Shown one piece after another: positions 1 through 5,900 of a stretch of DNA of 7,280 nucleotides. The translations under genes and the position numbers were made by a program. The notes beneath the pieces are model-generated. The model searched no databases, was not told where the DNA came from, and saw nothing but the letters and a program-made list of their open reading frames with translations. The first letter of the stretch is position 1. Each line of letters begins with the position of its first letter. Source of the stretch: an uncultured Bacteroidales bacterium (GTDB taxonomy: Bacteria > Bacteroidota > Bacteroidia > Bacteroidales > F082); contig CAMKAR010000104.1 of the NCBI GenBank assembly GCA_946410535.1, positions 1 through 7,280 of the forward strand, written 5' to 3'.

Positions 1-188
1 ACCTCCGATTCCAACTTGCGGTAGAGAGCTTCGTCGTATTTGTGGAAGAAGTCGCAGACCGAAATACGGTATTTCGCCTCAAACAGCTCATCAGTATCGG
101 CCACGTCCCAACCAAGACGGTTGGCGAGCCGCTTTGCTGCGGTTGACTTGCCCGCACCCATATAGCCGACGAGGTAAATACGATTCAT
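1..188 (-). CDS. aroK: Shikimate kinase, N-terminal 62 residues (3' part beyond the left edge)
   Basis: Cytoplasmic enzyme that phosphorylates shikimate at its 3-hydroxyl with ATP, the fifth step of chorismate and aromatic amino acid synthesis. Translating back from the ATG at 188 gives MNRIYLVGYMGAGKSTAAKR. Residues 8-16 (GYMGAGKST) are a Walker A P-loop of the shikimate kinase form. Residues 31-33 (DTD) match the Mg/shikimate-binding motif, and residues 53-60 (EALYRKLE) correspond to the family's GE..FR..E segment, with R57 as the expected shikimate-contacting arginine. About one third of a typical 170-175 aa protein is present. The start codon sits a few residues before the P-loop, as usual, behind an A/G-rich leader. 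It lies downstream of the radical SAM gene on the same strand, but a 110-bp gap holding a long palindrome separates them, so co-transcription is uncertain. P-loop kinases resemble one another, but the DTD and YRKLE spacing favours AroK over gluconate kinase. Confidence 0.9.
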   Translation of the reverse strand, partial: MNRIYLVGYMGAGKSTAAKRLANRLGWDVADTDELFEAKYRISVCDFFHKYDEALYRKLESE

Positions 189-209
189 ATTCTTCTTTCT
201 CGGTGTATC

Positions 210-289
210 CGTCATTGCGAGAAACGAAGCAATCCAGAAACTATCTGATCTTTCTCTGGATTGCTTCGTCGTGCCTCCTCGCAATGACG
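210..289. repeat. Long imperfect inverted repeat, REP/MITE-like palindrome
   Basis: The outer arms CGTCATTGCGAG (210-221) and CTCGCAATGACG (278-289) are exact reverse complements. The inner arms ACGAAGCAATCCAG (224-237) and CTGGATTGCTTCGT (256-269) are also exact reverse complements. The arms are offset by 2 bases on the left and 8 on the right, and the loop is about 18 bases. As RNA this would fold into a strong stem-loop between the radical SAM stop codon and aroK. From memory, the sequence type CGTCATTGCGAG...GAAGCAATCC is a dispersed intergenic repeat seen in many unrelated bacteria. There is no T-run on either side, so it is not a standard terminator, but it could stabilise or attenuate the transcript between the two genes. 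Confidence 0.85.
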
Positions 290-298
290 CAAAGCGTG

Positions 299-1375
299 TC
301 AACTATCAACTATCATATTATATTGACAGATTTGCAGTTTCCCGTCGCCGTCGCGCAGATGGAAACCGTTGCCTTGGCAATAGCGCCACATCTTGCAACT
401 GGCGCATTGGTCGGTCTTCATCCATTTGCGGTCGCGATAGGGCTGGAACTTGCTGGTCCACACGTCCCAAAAACTATCCTTATAGATGTTGCCCTGGTGG
501 TAGTCGCTGCGGATGCTGAGGCAGCCCGAGATGGAGCCGTCGGCGAGCACCGAGGCGATATTGATGCCTGCACTGCACGAATAGTAGTGGTTGCGCACCT
601 CGCCCTCGTACTTGCCGAGGAAGCCGTCGCAGCCATAGTCGGCACGGATCTTCCCCTCGAGGCGCGTCTGCTTGATGAACTCCATCATCTCGACGAACTG
701 CGCATTGCTGAGCTTGAAGTCAGGCTCGTTGGCGGCGCGACCGAAAGGAAACACCGTGAACAGGCGCCAACGGCGGATACCCAACGAAATCAGGAAGTCG
801 CGGAACTGTGGCAGATATTTGATAGTCCGTTGGTTGACGCAGGTGATGACATCCCAAGTGAGGCTCGGATGCTGCTTCATGGCTTCCACGGCACGGAGCA
901 CGTTCTTGTAGCTCATCGGGTTGCCGCGCATCCAGTTGTGGTCATCCTCAAAGCCATCGAAGCTGACCGCGATTGACTTGAGTCCCGCAGCGACAAACTC
1001 GTTGAGCTTTTCAGCGGAAAGCAACATTCCGTTGCACACCATGCCCCAGACGAAGCCGCGCTTGGTAATCTCTTCGCCGCAATGCGCCAAGTCGGGACGC
1101 ACGGTGGGTTCGCCGCCCGTGGTGATGACCATCACCTTGGCGGGATCCATATGAGTACGCACTTCGTCGAGCACCTTGAGGAAATCCTCGAGCGGCATGT
1201 CGTCCTTTTCGGAGAGCATACGGCAGTCGGAGCCACAATGACGGCAATTGAGATTGCAGCGCAGCGTGCATTCCCAAAACAACTGGTGCAGCTCGTGCTC
1301 TTCGATGCGCTTTTGCAGCACCTGATGGTTGAGCTCGAGCATCACCTTCTTATAAAAACCGAGACGGTGGCTCAT
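299..1375 (-). CDS. Radical SAM/SPASM enzyme, rSAM/lipoprotein-system type
   Basis: A 358-aa cytoplasmic radical SAM enzyme. C40, C44 and C47 (CNLNCRHC) form the CX3CX2C ligand set of the SAM-cleaving [4Fe-4S] cluster. GGEPT at 87-91 is the SAM-binding GGE motif. The C-terminal SPASM region has C267-x12-G280-x4-C285, then C324-x2-C327-x5-C333, and a last C350; the sixth canonical cysteine (CX3C) is replaced by G337. Extra cysteines C36 and C51 flank the radical SAM motif. Known SPASM enzymes modify peptides or proteins, or act as sulfatase maturases. This sequence (WECTLRCNLNCRHCGSDC) resembles, from memory, the Bacteroidetes subfamily encoded beside a lipoprotein. That fits its position: its ATG overlaps the stop codon of the upstream lipoprotein gene by one base. 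An internal Met12 is a possible alternative start, but Met1 gives the coupling overlap. The substrate is not shown by sequence; the neighbouring lipoprotein is the natural candidate (inference). A sulfatase maturase is less likely because no sulfatase is nearby. Confidence 0.92.
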   Translation of the reverse strand: MSHRLGFYKKVMLELNHQVLQKRIEEHELHQLFWECTLRCNLNCRHCGSDCRMLSEKDDMPLEDFLKVLDEVRTHMDPAKVMVITTGGEPTVRPDLAHCGEEITKRGFVWGMVCNGMLLSAEKLNEFVAAGLKSIAVSFDGFEDDHNWMRGNPMSYKNVLRAVEAMKQHPSLTWDVITCVNQRTIKYLPQFRDFLISLGIRRWRLFTVFPFGRAANEPDFKLSNAQFVEMMEFIKQTRLEGKIRADYGCDGFLGKYEGEVRNHYYSCSAGINIASVLADGSISGCLSIRSDYHQGNIYKDSFWDVWTSKFQPYRDRKWMKTDQCASCKMWRYCQGNGFHLRDGDGKLQICQYNMIVDS

Positions 1376-1920
1376 TATTTACGCTTTGGGTCTGGTGAGC
1401 CATACAGCACATCCGCAGCACGCCCCTCCTTCTTACCAACAGGCAGAGCCTCGATTTCCTCCTTCGAGATGTTGTCGAGATCGCGGATTTGCTGCTGCAC
1501 AGCCTTCACTTCATCACGGAGGCGTTGCGTTTCACGGCCATATTCCTCAATGATTTCGGGCGAGCCGTAGACGCAAGCCCCCTCACGACGTTGCAACACC
1601 TCTTGGAGTTCAACGATGCGTTCCTGCAAGGCCACACGTCGGGCGCTCTTTTCCAAATCCACATTCTCACCCAATTTGGCATTGATGGAATCAAGTTGGC
1701 TTCTGAGACGATAGGTCTCAGCACCATATCGGGCGATGATTTCGGGCGAGCCATACACAGCCGCTCCCTCGCGACGTGTCAGTATGTCTTGGATGGCGTC
1801 GCGCTCCTTGATAAGTTGCTTGCGTTCCCTTCGCGACAGGCCGTTGGTCGTGGTGCAAGCCGCCAGAAAGGCCAATCCCGAAAGCACGCCGATACAAACA
1901 GTTCGAACTACTTTTTTCAT
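1375..1920 (-). CDS. Lipoprotein with tandem YGSP-motif coiled-coil repeats, possible radical SAM substrate
   Basis: A 181-aa predicted lipoprotein. Residues 1-21 form a signal peptide ending in a lipobox L19-A20-A21-C22; C22 would be acylated. The mature part is highly charged and probably mostly coiled-coil helix. It contains a duplication: residues 49-73 and 111-135 align as RREGA[AC]VYGSPEII followed by [AE][RE]YG[AR]ET[YQ]RLR, with a 62-residue period. A third YGSP occurs at 173-176, five residues before the C-terminus. Apart from C9 in the signal peptide and C22, the only cysteine is C116, in the second repeat. The stop codon overlaps the ATG of the radical SAM gene (TAATG), and the gene has its own Bacteroidetes promoter, so it is the first gene of the unit. 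From memory, lipoproteins paired with this class of radical SAM enzyme in Bacteroidetes often carry a short YG[STV]P motif near the mature N-terminus; here the motif is multiplied in a helical scaffold. Role as modification substrate is inference; a simple coiled-coil envelope lipoprotein is the alternative. Confidence 0.85.
   Translation of the reverse strand: MKKVVRTVCIGVLSGLAFLAACTTTNGLSRRERKQLIKERDAIQDILTRREGAAVYGSPEIIARYGAETYRLRSQLDSINAKLGENVDLEKSARRVALQERIVELQEVLQRREGACVYGSPEIIEEYGRETQRLRDEVKAVQQQIRDLDNISKEEIEALPVGKKEGRAADVLYGSPDPKRK
1387..1419 (-). repeat. Third, isolated YGSP motif at the lipoprotein C-terminus
   Basis: Encodes residues 168-178 (AADVLYGSPDP). Only the core of the repeat is kept, preceded by a small-residue/aspartate stretch and followed by a basic tail KRK. 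There is no coiled coil after it. Confidence 0.75.
1516..1590 (-). repeat. YGSP repeat unit 2 of the lipoprotein
   Basis: Encodes residues 111-135, beginning RREGACVYGSPEII. It differs from unit 1 at six positions, including Ala to Cys at 116, which places a free thiol two residues before the YGSP tyrosine. Confidence 0.85.
1702..1776 (-). repeat. YGSP repeat unit 1 of the lipoprotein
   Basis: Encodes residues 49-73, from RREGAAVYGSPEII to the RLR that opens the following coiled coil. It matches unit 2 (1516-1590) at 19 of 25 residues and clearly also at DNA level, for example the shared ATTTCGGGCGAGCC on the plus strand, which indicates an in-gene duplication. Confidence 0.85.
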
Positions 1921-1943
1921 CTCAAAAATGTGTTACAACGCGG

Positions 1944-1971
1944 CAAAGATACTAATTTTCGCCAAATGCAA
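1944..1971 (-). promoter_or_regulatory. Bacteroidetes-type promoter of the lipoprotein/radical SAM unit
   Basis: Read on the minus strand, TTG (1971-1969), a 17-base spacer and TATCTTTG (1951-1944) match the Bacteroidetes -33 TTG and -7 TAnnTTTG elements. Transcription would begin near 1937, leaving a leader of under 20 bases before the ATG at 1920. Assigned by pattern and position only. Confidence 0.65.
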
Positions 1972-2054
1972 GGAAAATGTTCAGAAAAAAGGCAAGGTGG
2001 TTGATGCCTTCTCGGTTGCTGGTGAAAAACAGGCATACTTTTTGTAGGAATGTG

Positions 2055-2084
2055 TTTCTGGCATCAAAAACCTTTGTATTTTTG
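2055..2084 (+). promoter_or_regulatory. Bacteroidetes-type promoter of the outer-membrane barrel gene
   Basis: TATTTTTG at 2077-2084 fits TAnnTTTG exactly. TTTC at 2055-2058, 18 bases upstream, is a partial -33 element. Predicted start of transcription is near 2091, giving a leader of about 50 bases that is A-rich just before the ATG (CTATAACCAAA) and has no Shine-Dalgarno sequence. Confidence 0.6.
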
Positions 2085-2141
2085 CCACGAAAAACATCAA
2101 ACCAAGGATTGAAAACGTATTAAACTAAATCTATAACCAAA

Positions 2142-2735
2142 ATGAAAAAAGCATTAGCTATCGTGGCTCTCGTGGCCGCAATGTTCGTTGCCGGAAAAGC
2201 GCAGGCACAAGTGAGCGTCAACATTGGTTACGCTCCCGAAAAATTCACCACCACCTGGAACAACACTTCCTCTTCGACCAACTACCAGGGCTTCTTTGTC
2301 GGCGTTACCGACAATATAGGTTTGGCCAAAGGCTTGGGAGTCGCCCCCGGACTTCAGTTTCGCTTGAACACACGAAGCTACGAAGGTCTTTTGGGTACCA
2401 AATACAAAGACACCCAAATACTCGTTGACGTCCCCGTGTTGTTGAACTATTCCATCGGCATCACCCGCGACCTTTCCATCGCGCCATTCGTTGGCCCCAT
2501 GTTCAGCATCGCCCTATCGGGTGCCACAAAAGCGGGCAACACCTCCGTCAGCTGGTATGGAGACGACAGCAGCAACAACTGTTTCAACATCAATGCAGTG
2601 CTTGGTGCCGCCATTGATTTCAACAGGGCCAAACTGTTCGCTGGATACCGCTTCGGATTGTTGGACCAAGACAGTCTGGACAGCACCACCACCAAGACGC
2701 AAGGCTTCTTCGTCGGTTTGGGCTACACCTTCTAA
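2142..2735 (+). CDS. Small outer-membrane beta-barrel protein (OMP_b-brl / porin-like family)
   Basis: A 197-aa protein, complete. Residues 1-22 are a Sec signal peptide with cleavage after A20-Q21-A22. The mature protein shows alternating amphipathic beta strands: VSVNIGYAPEKF, YQGFFVGVTDNIGL, GVAPGLQFRL, ILVDVPVLLNYSI, LSIAPFVGPMFSIAL, NINAVLGAAIDF, AKLFAGYRFGLL, and the final GFFVGLGYTF. The closing aromatic-x-Phe end is the BAM recognition signal of outer-membrane barrels. The length fits an eight-strand barrel of the type common in Bacteroidetes. The specific function cannot be read from sequence; no loops or motifs suggest an enzyme. It has its own promoter and a strong terminator and so is monocistronic. 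It is divergent from the lipoprotein gene, and the two leaders share a roughly 220-bp intergenic region. Confidence 0.85.
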   Translation: MKKALAIVALVAAMFVAGKAQAQVSVNIGYAPEKFTTTWNNTSSSTNYQGFFVGVTDNIGLAKGLGVAPGLQFRLNTRSYEGLLGTKYKDTQILVDVPVLLNYSIGITRDLSIAPFVGPMFSIALSGATKAGNTSVSWYGDDSSNNCFNINAVLGAAIDFNRAKLFAGYRFGLLDQDSLDSTTTKTQGFFVGLGYTF

Positions 2736-2760
2736 ACGACAAAACGACACACACCATCAC

Positions 2761-2789
2761 AGAGACGCTTTCGGGCGTCTCTTTTTTTT
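2761..2789 (+). terminator. Rho-independent terminator after the barrel gene
   Basis: AGAGACGC (2761-2768) and GCGTCTCT (2775-2782) form an 8-bp perfect stem around the loop TTTCGG, and the stem runs directly into eight T residues (2782-2789). It lies 26 bases after the stop codon at 2733-2735. Confidence 0.92.
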
Positions 2790-2804
2790 GCCCTCAAAAA
2801 AAAG

Positions 2805-2900
2805 TTTTCAACAGTCCGATGTTGATAAATTGTTGATAAGTTAATGAAATCCAGAGTCTTTCATCAACGACAATTTACTACTTTTGAAACCTTATTCACA
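2805..2900. promoter_or_regulatory. Cluster of DnaA-box-like 9-mers
   Basis: TTTTCAACA (2805-2813), TGTTGATAA (2820-2828), TGTTGATAA (2831-2839) and TTATTCACA (2892-2900). The last is a perfect match to the TTATNCACA DnaA consensus. The two central copies are the reverse complement of TTATCAACA and stand 11 bases apart, one helical turn. The following stretch to 2954 is strongly AT-rich. This could be a DnaA-responsive promoter, an origin-like cluster, or chance in AT-rich DNA. No dnaA or other replication gene is in the window. Confidence 0.3.
2859..2886 (+). promoter_or_regulatory. Candidate Bacteroidetes promoter of the giant modular protein
   Basis: TACTTTTG at 2879-2886 matches TAnnTTTG exactly. 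TTTC at 2859-2862, 16 bases upstream, is a weak and slightly close -33 element. The predicted leader is about 60 bases, AT-rich, without a Shine-Dalgarno sequence before the ATG at 2955. Confidence 0.5.
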
Positions 2901-2954
2901 AAAGAGCTTGTTTAAGTTAAATCATTAAGTATCAAATAATTAAATTTCATTCGT

Positions 2955-5900
2955 ATGAAACGAAAACTCACTATTTTGTTGACAGCGGTTTTGCTGTTGA
3001 CCATGAATGCACTAACTGCATTAGGTCAAAACAACTATGAAAAGGTCACTTCCGCTCCATCCGACTGGAGTGGAGAATACCTTTTGGTCTATGAAAGCGA
3101 TGCCACGACAGCCTATTGTTGGACGGGTGTTGATGCCGTGAACTGCTATGATGAACTGACAATTAGCAATAACACCATCACTGCCGACAATTTGGTCAGC
3201 ATCACCATCGAATCAATGACAGGTGGTTATTCCATTAAAGTTAACGGTGGAACAAATGATGGTAAATACATTTATAGTCAAAACAACACCAACTCCCTAA
3301 AGTTCAATGATGCCCCTTCCGCCAACACTTTGGAATTTGATAATGATTGGGTAAAAATCACATCAAACACATGCATCATGCGCTTTAATGCGACTTCGAA
3401 CCAGATGAGATTCCGCTACTATAAGTCTTCATCTTATACTAACCAACAACCTGTTCAACTCTACAAGAAAAACGATGGCACCCAGCCCCAAGAGACCGTG
3501 GCCACCCCGACTTTCACACCGGAAGGCGGCACTTACACTGAAGCCCAAACCGTGAGCATCAGCTGTGCCACCGAGGGCGCCACCATCCGCTACACCACCA
3601 ACGGCAGCGACCCCACCGAGAACAGCGCGACCTACCTTAATCCGCTCGACATCAATGAGACCACCACCGTGAAGGCCAAAGCCTGGAAAGAAGGCTATCT
3701 CGAAAGCGAAATTGCTGAAGCCACATTCACCATCGAGATTCCTGGCGACCCGCAAATGACCGTCTCGACCAACCAAATCGAAGGCTTCCAATATGTTTTC
3801 GGTGCCGGACCGTCGCAAACGCAAAACTTCACCGTTTCGGGCAGCGACCTTCAAGCCAACGTAACCATCACTCCCTCTCAAGAATTTGAAATCACTACCG
3901 AACCTAACGGTTTTTATTTCAACACCTTAAGCCTCAGCCCCACCGAAGGGGTCTTGGCCGAAAGAAGCGTTTACGTCAGAATGAAAGCCAACTTGGCAGT
4001 AGGTGCTCACACTGGCAGCATCACCCTCGTTTCGGGCGACCTCAACGCCAGCATCGCCTTGAGCGGCACGGTGAACGAACAACCCGTGGCCGTAGCACCC
4101 ACCTTCACTCCCGCCAGCGGCAGCTTCATCACCGCCCAAACGGTCAGCATCAGCAGCACGACCGAAGGCGCAAGCATCCACTACACCACCGACGGTACTG
4201 AGCCTACCGAAAACAGTCCCGTCTACAGCCAGCCCATCACGGTGAGCAGCACGACCACCATCAAGGCCATGACCGTCGCAGCGGGCTACCAAAACAGCCC
4301 CGTTGCCGAGGCCACCTACACCATCGTTGAGCCCATCGCCATCGCTGAGGCTCGCGCCTTGGCCGATAACGAATACGCTTGCGTTGAAGGCACGGTCATC
4401 TTCATCGACGGTCGCAACGTCTATATCCAAGACGCCACCGCCGGCATCGACCTCTACATGAACAGCAACACAGTGCCCACCACCCTCGCCATCGGCGACA
4501 TGGTGCGCACCTATGGCAAAAAAACCACTTACAACAACTTGGTTGAACTCACTGGAATCGCAGGCAACAACGCCAATGTGTTCGCCGTCGTCTCGACAGG
4601 CAACACGCTTCCCGAGCCTGCCATCCACACCATCGCCGAAATCAACGACGACTTCAGCGACAGCAACATGATTCAATCCACCCGCGTTACCATCGAGCAA
4701 GCCGTCATCGGTGCCATCAACACCAACGGCAACACCACCCTCACGCAAGACGGCAACAGCCTCGTCGTCTACCGCATCCCCAATGTGCCTGGCATGATCC
4801 AGGGCGACTGGGTGACCTTGACTGGCATCGTCAGTTGCTACAACGGCACGCTGCAACTGCGGGTGGTCAGTGCCAACGACGTGGCCTACACCCATCGTCC
4901 CGTACTGATCGCCAACCCCACTTCGCTCAGCGGTTTCACTTACGAATACGAGCAAGGCGGTCCTTCGGAAGTGGCCTCCTTCCTCATTAGCGGCGACCAT
5001 CTGACCGACAACGTGGCCATCTATCCATCCGAGAGCTTCGAGGTGTCGACGATGCCTATCTCGATGTTCCGCCCCGAAAACCCGGCCATGATCTACATCC
5101 CCAACTCAGGCCATTTCTACGACATCAGCATCAGCGTCAGGATGAAAGCCAACCTTGAGGCAGGCGACTACAACGAACAGATCTATGCCGTTTCGGAAAA
5201 CGCCGACACCGTGTTCATCAACGTGAGCGGCACCGTCACCGGTGGACAGCCCACGCCTCCGCCCACTCCCGTTGAAGGCAACTATGTGCGCATCAGCGAC
5301 CTCAGTCAACTGACCGAAGGCGCCTATATCGTCGTTGCCGCTCGCTTCGACGAGAATGCCACCGACTATTACGCCATGACCGCAGCCACAACAGGCAAAC
5401 CCACCGGCGTACTCTTCACCTCAGCCATGTCGGGAAATGATGAAGTGCTGCCCGCCACCATCGCCGACGAAGAAGCCACCTACTACTGGGTGGTCAACAC
5501 CACCGCCAACGGCTACACCTTCACCAACGCCAACGGCGAGGTAATGGGCTACACCAGCGGCACCAACTTCGCCACTGGCGGCGACAACACCGAATGGAGC
5601 ATCGAAAGCGCCACCTCTGGCGAGGCCACGATGGTACCCAACTATACGGGCTATATCATCACCAACGTAAACAACGAGTTGAGACACTTCGCCCTGAACA
5701 GCAGCCATAATTTCGGCCCGTACCATTCCAACAATCTGAGTAGCAGCGACTACAACTTCTACCTCGACATCTTCGTCAAGACCGAAGGCGGTGATCCGCC
5801 CATGCCAACGGTGGCCACGCCAACCTTCACCCCCGAAGCCGGCACCTATTTCGAGGAACAAACCGTAAGCATCGCCTGCGCCACCGACGGAGCCACCATC

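Noticed and set aside
210..289. Palindrome as a rho-independent terminator
   Set aside because: The arms are long and interrupted and no T-run follows on either strand, unlike the clear terminator at 2761-2789.
134..976. 280-codon plus-strand open frame
   Set aside because: It runs antisense to the start of aroK, through the palindrome and into the radical SAM gene, whose motifs are unmistakable on the other strand. Its product has no recognisable domain.
1387..1776. Lipoprotein repeats as a CRISPR or tandem-repeat array
   Set aside because: The repeats are in-frame protein repeats with two full copies and one fragment, and the sequence between them is coding coiled coil rather than uniform spacers.
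1489..2004. 171-codon plus-strand open frame
   Set aside because: Antisense to the lipoprotein gene and crossing its promoter; no recognisable features.
2035..2046. TACTTTTTG as an additional -7 element ahead of the barrel gene
   Set aside because: It has one base too many between TA and TTTG; TATTTTTG at 2077-2084 fits exactly.
3927..5000. 357-codon open frame on the minus strand
   Set aside because: It lies opposite the giant gene. The plus frame uses C-ending codons heavily, so the reverse frame reads GNN codons and lacks stops; its product is an unnatural Gly/Val/Asp/Ala-rich sequence. Such frames vanish opposite the AT-rich parts of the gene.
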